Notes under the pieces: model-generated
Databases searched by the model: none
Seen by the model: the letters and a program-made list of their open reading frames with translations, nothing else
Told to the model about the DNA's origin: nothing
Assembly (NCBI RefSeq): GCF_001949145.1
Contig: NW_019091379.1
Coordinates: 1,857,537-1,921,536, forward strand
DNA from: Acanthaster planci
Taxonomy: Eukaryota > Echinodermata > Asteroidea > Valvatida > Acanthasteridae
Direction of reading: 5' to 3'
Length of the DNA stretch: 64,000 nucleotides
Part shown: positions 1 to 13,000 of the stretch, piece by piece
Layout of the letters: every line of letters begins with the position of its first letter
How positions within the stretch are numbered: the first letter of the stretch is position 1
Position numbers and translations under genes: made by a program

Positions 1-2374
1 ATTTTGAACAAACTGCCACCAAACATTGAAACTGAAAAGGGGAGGTACATTTATTCAGAGGTCTGCCATGAAGAGTTGCACTGTGTTCAACAATGTCAAC
101 TTTTACAAAATGTTCTTCCAACCATGTCATGTACTTCACGAGTATTCTAGCTGTGCTTTGTATACATCTCAGCATTCAAGTGAAGTACAGGTACATGTAC
201 ATGGAAACAGGTGAACCTTTCTGTGCACCGTTACGGTCCGTCTAAACTAATATTGACTCAATATTGCATGAGAGCGGACCTTTCTCATCTCCACGACTTA
301 ATTAAATTTGAATAAGGCATCGCATCTTGCCAGAGAAACAAGATTACGGTAGCTGAGCTGCCTTCATGTAGACAGGTTCCTGTCTTAAGTCTCATTAAAA
401 AAGAGCCAAGTGAAAGTATTGGGGAAAAATTAATAATCTCTACGTTGAGTAAAGATACAAAATGACTTGTTAAATTATTCTCTTCTATATTCTTAAATCT
501 AGAAGAAAGTGAAATTTTTTTTCATGTGAAACTAATGAACAATGTACAGAGTGCACTGTTCAAATCATTGAATTGGCTCGTGGAGCATCATACTATTGTG
601 CTGTGTCTGTAACTTTCCCAGCAATGTTATTGCATACACGTTTTCAGTGCATTTGCACGTGTCTGCAACTTGTACATGAATGAACCACTTGGACTGGTAT
701 ACATGGGCTTGCACAAACACATTAAACCAGCGCTTGATCCTGGCGCGGAGAAATACGTACAGTACTGCTGAGTGAAAGTAAAACCTCAGTAAAATACTTT
801 GGTCGCTTTTGGTCATGGATGCTGGTAAATTACCCTATCGATATCAAATCTGATTGATGGGTACGAAGATGAAATTATTGTCAAGGTAAATCATACACAC
901 TCGCAACACACGTACATGTACAATGTACGTTACTGTATCTGCATATACTCTGCCTGTACTCTTGGTGTCTCCCTAATTATTCTGCTGAGGCAGCTGTGGT
1001 GTGATTGATTTTCATGTTTACCGGGAGCAAACAAGCAACGTTTACTCAGGAATGCAGAGGGCCTGGATGTAGGACAGAGTCATCTAATAATGGCTGGTGG
1101 ATAGTATTGATACCTAATGGCAGATTTTGCTGGGATAATAAATTTTGGATGAGTGTTTCTTCAATTCTGTGTTTACCTCCAGGTGAGTGTGAGGGATATG
1201 TCTTGATGAAAGAACTCTGGTTGTATGGCGAAGTTGTGAATGAGTGAGAACTAAAGAAATAGAATGTGTGTGGGAGGGGGGGGAAGAATGTACATGTATG
1301 TGGAAAAATAAACAACCCAAGTGTATTGCTGACATTTATAATGTCATTTATTCCCTGGACAGTTACTCTATGCCAGGCACCAAACTAAGTGAGCCCGTAT
1401 GCTGCATTTTTCTGAGACACTGCGTTTTGCTCTGTACAGTATCCCGTGCGTCTGTTCAGTATACTGAGGTCGGTCTGCACATGCAAATGTGCATGGCATC
1501 AATGGAGCGTACATGTACATGTAGCTACCAGTGTGGCTCCTTTCTTATGAACTGTGTTGGGTACCGGTGAAATCCCGAATCATCGTCAAGCTTTTAGTTC
1601 TCACAGACATGTATTGTATTCATGGTATTAAACTGATTGCCGTCCAGCAAGGCACCTTCGCTCCTGCTCAAAAGATCATTTAAACTGAATGGACAGTTCA
1701 TACCACAGACATATAAACACATAGACCACCAGTCTTGCGCGTATAACTGTGATGTTGAAAAGTACATCTGTGGGCAAACAATAGGTGAACGATGGATGGC
1801 AGCGCACATTCAGTGCGCATTACGCGCAACGCACTTACAATGCCTACATTTATTTACATCGCCTCCCAAAATACTTTAACTTTTTTTGCTCTTCGGTACT
1901 GCTATCTATTCTTTTCAGATGTTGCAACCGCATTTTTTTGAATCTACGCACACGCAGTAAATACATGTAGAGGATTTTTATTTTTTACAATTGAAAAATG
2001 GCTTCATATGATTTTAAGGCTGGAATTCAGCTGTGCATAAATTCCCTATACTGAGGGGTGAATTTGCCCATAGTTTTGATGTTAGTCGGGCGCCGCGCAG
2101 ATCATGGAATACTCCTGTAGTTTTGAATAGGATCTGGTGGTTTATGCATTTATATGTCTACACAGGTGGTTTATACCAATATACCAATACATGTACAATT
2201 TGTAATCCACAAGCATTTCATTAAATACATGTGTATGTACGTGTATGTATATCTCAGGTAGAATAAACTACATCATTACACAAATATCAGTCTATCCCTG
2301 GAACATTTCAAATCACAGCTCAAGACGCTGGTTTGCCACCCAGAAATAATTTTGTTTATTATGTGCTATAAGAC

Positions 2375-2623
2375 CTGGGGCCAATTTCATGGAGCTGCTT
2401 AAGCACAAAATTTGCTTAAGCATGAAAAAACCTTGCTTGTCAAATCAGGTTACCAGCCAAATCTCCACGTGATGTATAATTGTTTTGGAACGGTATTCAC
2501 CTGTCTTTTGGTTAGCATGAAAATCACATAGATTTTAAGCTGACAACCTTTGTTTTATTAAGCAATTTTTTTTTGCGCTTAAGCAAATTTTGTGCTTAAG
2601 CAGCTCTATGAAATTGGCCCCAG
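2375..2623. mobile_element. 249-bp palindromic MITE
   Basis: The two ends are inverted copies of each other for about 50 bases with few mismatches. The left end begins CTGGGGCCAATTTCAT and continues through two TTAAGCA blocks; the right end reads back the same. There is no coding capacity, as expected of a miniature inverted-repeat transposable element. No clear target-site duplication is visible, so the superfamily is open. I recall this terminus as common in echinoderm sequence, which is memory and not a search result. Confidence 0.75.
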
Positions 2624-4171
2624 TTTTTTATTATTTTCATTTAAGTGTCGAATTAGAGAAGGATTACACATGTACCCAGTAAGTACATGTACGTGTACAT
2701 GTATGCACTTGTGCATAAACCCATGCACCTGTATGTGTACTCTAGGCCATTATTGTCCCGACCTTTCATATCCATTTTTCTTTCCTATTCATTTTCAGTG
2801 ACCTCTGTGGCATGTGCACATTGTATTGGTTTCCTTTGCCACAGAATAACTAGTGATCAGGCACAGATGTGGGGGACCATGAAATGGTTTATGTTCCTGT
2901 ACGCAGGTACGGAGGAAATTTACCGCATATTTCCTATTTACATGTACAGTATGTACGTGTATTTACTCCAGAACATAGACCAGACCAGAAAAAGGTAAAA
3001 CCATACATGTACATACATGTACAAATCTTCATCATTTACTGTGTTTTTGCCACATTTTCACATATTCTGAGATAACACAGCAGATGATGCATACATGTAT
3101 GGCGCAAAATGCAGTTAAGCCTCGGGATCAGTCAGGTTAGCAGTGTTTCCCCCAATGGTTTAACATTCGGGCAAGTGTTACAACTCTCATATGAACGCAA
3201 ATCAGCATACAGGCTGTAAGGTGAGTGAACTTCATATTCCTACAAAGCTGTGATTCCCTTTTGCAGTCAAGAATGGGTGGAACAGTCAGTTTTAGCAGTG
3301 CCATGAACGTTGATTTGTCTTCAAAGCATCAATCACTCTGTGCTTTCAATCCAGTTTGAGCTTCCATGTGGATGAACACCAAGAAATCAAGACAAAGCAG
3401 AACGCAAAACTATCAGAGAAACATGCTGAACTTGAGGCTAACTTGCTGGCCCCGTTACTTTGTTTTGTGTGAAATTGACCAGTCAGTTTATTAATAGTGG
3501 GTAACTGCGGTGCCAGTAACTTTACTGGACCGTGTTACAGTGGCGATAATGCTGTAATACCCGTGCAGATTTCTGAACAGGTGCATTTTACACAGAACAG
3601 GACTGTGCTGTGGGCTGTGGGTAGGTAGGCTCCCCCCCCCCAAGGCTGGTCAGACAGTGGTGAGGATGTGGGACCTCACATCCTTGAAGTTACGGAAATT
3701 TACATACCCGGTACATGTTAGTGGGTACATGTAGGTTTTCCCAGAGGAGAAGGGAAAAACACTCCACAGTGGCAGACTGACTAAACAAGGGAGGATCTCC
3801 GGAGGGGAAATTGGGTCGAGGGGCAGCCCCCCCCCCAGGGAGTGATTTTGTCTTTAAATGATGAAAGGCAAATTCTTGGTCTCTTTTAATTTCCCTCCTT
3901 TCAAAAGCATGCAAAAATCTGTAAAAATGGAACTTTACCCCTCAGAAAGGCCATAAATGGACACATGAACCAAAATTTCAAAATCTCTCCCCCCAAAAAA
4001 AAAGTTTGGCCCTCCCAGAAAAGCTTGGCTCTGGATCTTCCTTGGCTGGCAGACCGTACACTGTACATATTATTGGAAGGGGTCATTAATTTTTTAAGTC
4101 AAGTTTTTTTTTTTATACAATGCTTGTACTTTTTTTGGCCAGGTGCTCGGTATGACACATTAAAATAACAA

Positions 4172-4200
4172 GTGCACATGTACATTGTACATGTACAGTG
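4172..4200. repeat. ACATGTAC palindrome cluster
   Basis: Overlapping ACATGT and GTACATGTAC units form nested palindromes. Similar clusters occur at about 190-205, 911-927, 1509-1523, 2684-2703, 3004-3021, 5468-5480 and 5503-5526, and scattered through the later introns. They are intronic; I saw none of this density in an exon. Confidence 0.7.
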
Positions 4201-4535
4201 TATTTGCTGTTTGGCAACATTTTTTGACAACTTACAGTTGAAACCCTGGCCATGCCTGGTTCACCTTTCCAAGTTTCATCCAGCATGCTGTGCATCCTCG
4301 GTGTACGGTACTGTGAAAGTTATCAGTGTCACACTATATATCTGTCTTCCTGTCCAATACAAGAAGGTGTCTCAGGTTGTTGTTTTGGCAAGTTTAGTCC
4401 TGACCACTTTTATTTCGTGCAAGGTGTATCCTTCATGGATTCAACGGAATGGTACATACATGTATGATACAGCACATGTACAGTATTACGGTATAAAGTT
4501 AACACATTGTGACTAGTCAGTGAAGTTAATCTGGC

Positions 4536-5289
4536 TTTGCGTCAAGGATGTTAATTTCGTGCCAGGTTTTGCCCTTTTGTACATGTATATTTTCACACTG
4601 TATTCTTGACGAGCAGTGAAATACATGTACAATCTGGTTTTGAACAAAGTTCAATTTGTTTTTTTGTGGCTAGAGTTCCAGTTGAGTTTTATCTGGTAAA
4701 TGCAACATGGCTTCCTTTGCCTTAATTATCCCTGCATGGCGTGTGAATGTTAGCCCACGACTTTTCTCAAGAATCTTTAGTTTCAATTGAATAGATTTTC
4801 AGTGTGGTCTGCTATCTCTTTTATCTCGTCTAATGAGCCTCACTAAGAGTGTGTATTGTGTTCCGATGTGCATTTAATGTATTTTTGATAATGTGCACGC
4901 ACAATGTTCATTTACCATTGTTTTGTGTCAAGGATATTAATTTCATGTCAGGTTTGGGCTTTTATAGATGTATGTTTTCACACTGTATTCCTGATGAGCA
5001 TTGAAATACCGGTACATGTACAAGCTGGTTTTGAACAAAAGTCAATTTTTTTTTGTGGCTTGAGTTCCATTTGATTTTACTTTAACAAATGCAACGTGGC
5101 TTCCTTTGCCTTAATCATCCTTGGCATGTGAATGTCAGCCCATGACTTTTCTCAAGAATCTTTAGTTTCAATTGAATAGCTTTTTAGTGTGGTCTGCTAT
5201 CTAGTTTAACGAGCCTCACTGCGTATTGCGTTCCGATGTGCATTTAATACATTTTTGATAATGTGCACGCACAATGTTCATTAATCATT
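4536..5289 (+). repeat. Tandem duplication, two copies of about 370 bp
   Basis: Copy one (about 4536-4916) and copy two (4922-5289) share the blocks GTCAAGGAT.TTAATTTC, TTTTCACACTGTATTC, CTGGTTTTGAACAAA, TTTCTCAAGAATCTTTAG and ATGTGCACGCACAATGTTCA in the same order. They differ by scattered substitutions and small indels, so the duplication is not recent. No coding potential is shared by the two copies. Confidence 0.85.
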
Positions 5290-6981
5290 TTAGAAGTGGG
5301 CGTTGATGTTGGATCCATTGTTCTGCATCTGCGTAGGCACATGAACATGAACATGTGCCTGTGCATGTACGGTATACCAGGGACCATGAGACATGTTAGA
5401 AGTGGTACAAGTATGGGATATGTATATGTATGTGGCTGGGAAAATTGGTTGGTTAAATCCCCACAACTACATGTACATGCATACTGCCAGTGTGTGTGGG
5501 TGCACATGTACATGTACTGTACATTGTAAGTAAGCCACTCCTTTTACACATGTAACAGTAGACCTGAGAACAAATGATGTCCACAAAGGAAGTGAAGATG
5601 TCTGGACTTACCTACTCCCGCACAAGGTTTCTCCCGTGACTGTGGACTGAAAAAAGTGGTTTAGAGGCATTTTGAGGTTAGGGTTTATCTGTTAAAAAGT
5701 TAGACGAAACAGTCAAGGAAACAATCTACAAAAATTCAGCTTCATTTAAAGATAAAGTCTATCATTTGTCATTTGTGCATTACGTTTTTTGTGTTTTTTA
5801 AGGCAACAAACTGTTTTTTTGGAGGCAACAAAATCGCTCAAAATGTAAAAAAGGGTGCCTAAGAACTAACCTGGTGACGTTTTTTGGCTCAGTGAATGCA
5901 AGTATTATATATTCTAAAAACACAGATCTAGGATCTTGATTTTGAATGAAAAGTTGCCTGGTCGGGTTTGAGTTGCGCCCGAATTCAGCATCCCGAACGC
6001 ATTCTCACTCAGCTCATTTCAACTCAGCAGTGTCTCTGAACAGATTAATTGTAGTAACTGCTCACGAACCTGTATGTGCACCAATGCTTGCATCCCCTTC
6101 CTGATTTTAAAAACAATCTGCCTGTGTTCCAATATGATTGCTTTAGATGCATCATTAGAAATGGCCTTCTTTCATTGTTTCCTTCAAAATGACAGCTTGC
6201 CAGAAAGAATCCTTTCACAGAGTAATTCCAATCATACAGGTGTATGCATTGTTTTATGCAGTCAAGTAAAATGACTCTGTCATTGATCCTGGTTAAATTG
6301 AGAGCTTCGACATGAACATTCGTTACAAATGCAATGTTACCTGTAGCAGTCCTGCGTAATGGAAGACCTTTTGGATTTTGCAAATTGTAACTCCCAAGGC
6401 TCAGGTTGTTCATGTAGATGTGAACATTGCCAAGTTAGTTTGGATCTTTCTTTTAGCATATGGCATTCTGACAAAATGTCGGATGGGGAAACAGTAAAAC
6501 GTCAAAAGGGAGATACCATAATAATGGAATACCTTTTTGTAAACAACTGAAATGTAGTATCCTTGCAGACTACAGGTGTGCCTTGTGATGGTTCCTATCC
6601 AGTCCTTTGTGTTACAGCTAAGTTGAAATTATAAAATGGCAGGTTTGTTAATGTACAGGTGCAGTAAATGTGAGAACTTGACAAGGATTGATTGGAGGCC
6701 ACATTCTTCACACCTGTTTGTAGCTGGTTTGATAACCAAACGTTGTACAGCGATACCAGCAGTTATGAAATTAGTGCTTTCTGACAATTGCCTTCTGGCA
6801 TTCCATCTTAATCATGGGAATACTTGGTACTGACGTGGGATCATTAGTCTTATCTGTAGTTGCTTTCTGAAAGCTATTTTTGTAGAACAGGGAGGGAAGA
6901 AGATGACATTACAGTGATTTCATTTTGATGACAAGATGACTTCATTTTGATGTCCAAGTTTCTTTTCTTTCAATTGTCCAG

Positions 6982-7036
6982 ATTGATGACAGCAACACAG
7001 TCAGTCAGATGCTGATCACCATATGCACTCGACTGG
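6982..7036 (+). CDS. TLN: Talin exon 1 (F1)
   Basis: Enters in phase 0 and carries one base out. It reads IDDSNTVSQMLMTICTRLG together with the next exon, the ubiquitin-like F1 segment that aligns near human residues 102-120. The acceptor is CCAG and the donor GTAAGT. Confidence 0.95.
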
Positions 7037-10000
7037 GTAAGTACAAACCTGCCTTCTGATTGGTGGAATGACTGTCACAAGTCAGCTATAAAAATTCGGG
7101 AATTTGACAGGAACGTGCATTTTTTGTTAAAGTGCCCAGCTCGGTCACATTGAAGCCTAAAATGTGCCGATTTTTTACGTCGACTTCAATTTGATAGGGT
7201 TTTAGAGGCTGGTGGCTCAGTGTAGACCTGTCAGTGGGTTGACATGTACATGGCTATCGCATACACCTTAATGACTATGCAGTGATTGTATACATGTAAA
7301 CTCCAGCAAATTGCATGTCAATGTGCACATGTATGCGGCAAATGCGGTTTTTTGGTACATTAAAGACCTTGTGTGAATTTTGTATACAGATCAGAATATG
7401 GATAATACGTGATAAGCGTACTCCTTTTTTAAAAAATTACTCTTTGTGTTGTTTTCAGGTGTGACAAATTATGACGAGTACTCCCTTTGCCGTGATCTAC
7501 CGGATGAGGAAAAGAAGGATGGCACCATTAACAGATCAACTCTCAAGAAGGTGGGTTTAAGTTAGCAATGTGCCACTTGCATTGAGGATGGCACTCAAGG
7601 TTGTCACGGAGCCCACTGTAGGGTGCCCCAGAAGTCATCTTAAGAGGCTTCTTTGCTAGGTTTGTTGGCATGGCGTCTCCCTCAGGCATCAGCCTGGTCA
7701 TCCCTCAACACTTCTGTCCGCCTTTCCTTTCACAATCAATTGCTATGAATATTCCATGTGCTGTAAATATCCTAAGTGCTCGGTCAACATTTATTGGGCA
7801 ATTGAATGATACACTGATCTTTGAAAGTTGGACGCTATTTTTTTTAGTTTGCTTTAAAGCCCTAAACTAACTATTTTATTTTTGCATCATATCAGTGTCT
7901 GTCATTCACAAGCATCAAGAGGGTGAAAAGTATAGGATTCTATTTTAGTAGTTCGACTTTTCCCATCCATTTTGATCTGTTTTACTATTTTAGCAGATAC
8001 AGGCAGCAGTGAGTAATGTGAGGGACATTATTCAAAACACAAGACATAAATCTGCCGGAAAATGAAACTTCCTTTTTTCTGTCTACAATTTTCAGGAAAA
8101 GGGCTCGTCATCTATACTCCGTGATGAGAAAAAGATGGAAACCCTGAAAAAGAAACTGCATACAGATGATGAGAGTAAGTCAGGAATGTGCCAGCAGTAG
8201 GTCAAAGTCCTCAGGGGCATTTGGAAAGCCATCTTTTTTGGATTGAAGAGAGTTTCTGGAACTATCGTGATGTCAGCCTCCAAGAATGAGGGGTGATGAT
8301 GCAAAGCAATTGAAAGCTAACACTTTGAATTGGGACGGGAAGTTTTGTGAAAACTCACAAACTCACAATTTCCCACTAGTGGGAAAATCTGTAAAAAAAT
8401 CTTTCTCCACTCTGGGAAAGGTTTTTCACGTCTCGAGAAATGAAAGTGAATTCCCTCGGAAGAGAAAAAGTGTGAAAAGATGTCCCCATTCACAGGTATG
8501 AATATTGTTTCATGGCTCTTGACACTGATCCCTAAGTGACGCTTCAGAAAATATGCTCCCAAATCTTGAAAACATAATGTATTACATAAATTGGCTGCTG
8601 TCCTCCTGTCGCGCAGTGAACTGGCTTGATCACACAAGGACACTGAGGGAGCAGGGCGTGGAGGAGTTTGAAATGCTCGTCTTCCGCCGAAAATACTTCT
8701 ACTCTGATCAGAATGTCGATAAAAGGGATCCCGTTCAACTCAACTTGCTCTACGTGCAGGTAAATCAGTGATTTATACCTCATGCAAATTAAGTCATATT
8801 CTAACGGTAGGTGATACTGGTCCTGATGAGTCGGAAGATTCTCATGCTTGAAGTTGTTTGAAAAAAAAATTCGAGGTTTTTAGGTTTTTAGTACTTTTTA
8901 ATATCTTTTTCATGGAATTGATAAGTTACAAGGCGTGATATTTTATTTCAGCTGAAGGTCTCTCAAAAGCATTGGTCCTGCTCAAAATAAGATGTCATAG
9001 CTTCTCACGTTTTTAACTCCATGGTAAAGAGAGCCTTTTTTTTTTAAGTTAAAGGAGACAACATTTATATGAGCTGCATTTTTCTTAGTATAGTATATGG
9101 AAATATACACGTACCTATGGAAATGTTCCTTCTAGTGTGCAGGGGGAACATGTATTTACCTGTGCTTGTTTGAAATGACTGGACAAACCAATTAGCCTGT
9201 AGTTTGTTTGTACTTTGTGTCCTGATTATATACTTCCTTTTGCTGTTCTAGTCTCGAGACGCCATCATCAACGGCACCCATCCTTGCTCCTACGAGGAAG
9301 CTCTCCATCTGGCTGGTACCCAGATGCAGATTCACTATGGCGACCATGATCCGTCAAGACACAAGATAGGCTTCCTTGAGTAAGCTCAAACATACCAAGA
9401 TTAGAAATTGACCAAGTAGCAAAAAAACATGCCTGCATTTAGAAACAACAACTTACTTCACGTACGTGTATGCTCTGTTAGGTTGACTTTTCAGCTTTAC
9501 AACAAGTTGCATAATGCGGAGAAGCAGAATACGACCGATACATGCAATTTAGAGCAAAATCACGATGTTGATAGAGACAGAACTGGGCCAGCAAATGGAT
9601 TGTAGATGCAAAAGTGGATGCAAATGCAAAGGCTCTTGATTGCCAAAGTGGAAGGGCTACTGCACATGATAACAGCATTGAGTAGAACATCTCAACAATT
9701 CCTGAATCAATCTCTCTCTCTCTCTCTCTCTCTAGTGCTTTTGTAGCCTCATTTTGCTATTCAGCCAGGACAAGTGTTCTGTTTTTGCAGTGGGCAAATA
9801 AAAATGCTGGCCGTGTGCCCCTTTAGAAGGAAAACTGCCGCATGTGCCCATGCTGTTCATTCAGTAAGGACATTTTGTGACCTGTAGGTGTGCATGAGCA
9901 TGATCTGTAGGTGTGTATGTAACACAGTGTTTACTGTGAAGACTTGAATATTCTTTTCCTGCTCCACAGTCTGAAAGACTTTCTCCCTAAAGAGTACGTG

Positions 10001-13000
10001 AAATTGAAGGGCGCAGAAAAGAGGATCTTTGGAGTAAGTAGATCAGTTTGGTTGATTTTTTCTTTTTTTTTTATCGAAAAGAGGCAAGCCACTGATTACA
10101 AGCTTGTTAGGAACCTGTGAAGACTTGTGAAGTTTAGTTGAAGTATATTTATCTTACCGGTATGCATTTTCACAAAATGGGTTTTGATTTATCAAAGAGA
10201 AAAATGCAACCAAATAATCAATACATTGATTGGTAAGTCTAGATAGTGACTGAATAGCAATAGACCCTTTGCAGTTGGTGCTCGGTGATAGCTTTTTAAT
10301 ATGGTAAGGAACCAGTGGAAAAATGTGACGCGCAATCCCTAGATTGCTTGCACAGCAGTGGATAGTGCAGATAATCTGGTTGTATTGAGATAGCCATTTC
10401 AATTTTTTTCTTTGAGTGATTAAATTTAGCTCAAACAGAGATTCTTTTTATCTGGCATTGGTTTGAGGAATTTACTGATTGTGCACAAACCAGACCAGTG
10501 ATTTTCAACTGAAGGAAATAAACATGCTGCAACATTTCCCTCACAGGAACATGCTAAGCTGATTGGAGTCAGTGAGCTAGACTCCAAGGTGCGTTATACC
10601 CAGCTGTGTCGCTCACTCAAGACTTACGGCATCACCTTCTTCCTCGTGAAAGTAAGTCAGGAAGTGAAGTCGTTGATAAGAGAGTGGCATGTTTCTGAAT
10701 AGCAGAAGAAATTGGGAGTTCACAAAGCTGTTAGATGGCCGCAAACTCCAAACCAAATCCCTTCACATTCCTGCAGAGCGTGTCCGTTTTCTTCCTTGTA
10801 CTACAGACTCCATGACTCCAATTTCTCAGTCGCCAAAATTGCCCATTGTCGCATGGTCGTAGATAAAATGTAAATGGGTCAATATGGACAAGGTAAACAC
10901 CCTTCTGTTAGTGAGTGTTGGGTTCCTTTAATAACTTTGCAATGTACGTTTGTGCTGTTGAGATTTGAACCTCATGTTCAGCTTTTTCTCCCCTTTTCCA
11001 TTGCAGGAAAAGATGAAGGGTAAAAATAAGTTGGTCCCCCGGTTGCTAGGCATCACCAAGGAGAGTGTGCTTCGTGTGGATGAGAGGACCAAGGAAGTAA
11101 GTTGAGCTGATGTTCTCGCCTTCCTATTTGATATGAAGGCAGTTTGAATCCTCAGAACCATTCATTCTTCATTCACAGGTTTCCTCCCTGCGCTGTGTGC
11201 TATGATGAATCTAATAAAGACCTGTAGAGGCTTTGTATGGTAGCCATCTTGTAGGGCAGTTCTTTTGTTCTACAGGGAAACTTCCATTGTGCACACACTG
11301 TAGAAAAAAGCACTGGCCTGCAAGATGGCAGCCATGCAAACCCTGTATAGATCCTGGCAGTGTTCAGAAAGCAGCTGGTGCTCATTTGGCTTTAGTAATT
11401 TAGTCTGTTGCTTTTGCTTCTGATTTACTTTTAAAAAGGAAACTTTCAGGTCTCACATAATTTGTGAATACATGTATGTTAGTATAGTGTATGTCACATA
11501 GCCGATCATCTACCAAACTTTAATTGTTAGTACGTAACTGCCCGGCCCACGACAACAAAAATACCTCTGGTATATGAAAGAGTTTCACCAGTTTTATGAT
11601 TAATTCAAGATTCACAGTCATTACATTGTTATATTTTGTCAAATGTGTGTGTTTCAAGCAAATGGTGCAAGTGTTCACCTGGATAAATTCATTTTGAAGC
11701 TTACAAATTGAAGTAAAGGAGGTTGACGTGATGTTTGAAGTGACCTATTTGAGTAATTTCTGCCCCAGGGAAATCAGTTCTCAATCGGACCCATGATTTA
11801 CCTCTTATTAGTACGAGAAGGTTAAGGCCGTGAGTTCTAGTCCCACCCAAGTTAACTTGTAAGTTAACTTGAGTATTTCTCTTTTTTTTTGCAAGTGCTT
11901 AGGTAGCTCGAATTTGAGAGAAGAAATTGATTCCACTTTGTGTACCCGCAAACTTCTACTTCATTGTAGCCTTTTCTATGCACAGTGGCAAATCTTACTC
12001 AACTCTAAATCATTTTAGATTGTGGCAGTACAGAGAAATACCCAGTAACGGCGTTGAACCACGTTGCTTTGTGTAGATCTCTCGGTCAAACTTTGCTCTG
12101 CTTTTCCCCTTCCTGTCCTCAGATCATGAAAACCTGGCCGTTGACAACAGTACGTCGTTGGGCTGCTTCCCCGAACAGTTTCACCCTGGACTTTGGTGAC
12201 TACTCTGAGTCCTACTACTCGGTACAGACCAAAGAAGGGGAGGCCATCGGCGCACTTATCGCAGGCTATATTGACATCATTCTCAAGAAGGTCAGTTTCA
12301 TTCTGTGGCCACCTTAACCCTAACCTCCCCAAAATCCAGTTCTATTTTTTTTGGGATTATGACGGGCTTGGTCCTTGAGCCCTGAAGCACTGCTTGCGTG
12401 TAAGCTTTGTGTTAGAGGTCCATCAACAGAGTCCATCTTGCAAGAAATGTGGTTTGCCCAAGGAGTGTTGGATTTTGATGGATTTTGTTGACTGCCTAGT
12501 AAAAGACGCTGGGGAGTGAGGCTTAAATGAAAGGTGCCATTGCCTTTACTGAGTGACTTAGACCACAGGTTTGTTGAGCTTCAGATATTGGCAAAGATGT
12601 AGCTTTCTTACGGTGGTGTTACGTTTTTGCCAAGCTTATTGTTAAATGTTTCACAGGCAATGTACATGTATTTTAAAACTGAATTCAGTGTTGTCAATTG
12701 ACTGTAAACAAGTTCTGTGTCGTTACTGTATTGTGCTTATACAAGTTGGACTTAAGTTCAGAAAACCCAGCCAATGCCAAAATTTGTAGGGGTGTGACAT
12801 TACACAGCCATGGTCAATAGTCTATCATGTGTGAGATGAGTCAAATACATGTATATGTACGTGCTTGGCATCACTGAATCACATCCCAGGTTGGGCTCAT
12901 TAGGGCTTATTATAGATATGGGTAATTCCAGAAATTAGGGGTGCAAACTGTGACATTTTTGTGTCCCTGTTACATCTGGTCTTTGTTATTTGACATGGAA

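Larger units (their letters stand above)
1..6981 (+). other. 3' part of a long talin intron; no gene seen
   Basis: This is the intron before the first exon in view. I looked in all frames for the expected F0 and early F1 residues and found none, so those exons lie further upstream. The open stretches here are short, compositionally low-complexity and unlike any family I know, including one of 122 codons on the minus strand at 6045-6413. The region holds many ACATGTAC palindromes, a palindromic element (2375-2623), a tandem duplication (4536-5289) and homopolymer C runs near 3632 and 3829. An alternative internal promoter cannot be excluded. Confidence 0.8.

Noticed and set aside
6045-6413. 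122-codon open frame on the minus strand
   Set aside because: No recognisable domain, no homology I can recall and no gene signals; the length is within chance for this composition.
11815-11865. Possible tRNA-derived SINE B box (GAGTTCTAGTCCC)
   Set aside because: There is no matching A box, cloverleaf or tail, so a tRNA or SINE call is not supported.
12310-12325. TTAACCCTAACC as a possible piggyBac end or telomere repeat
   Set aside because: There is no partner end within reach and only two CCCTAA-like units.
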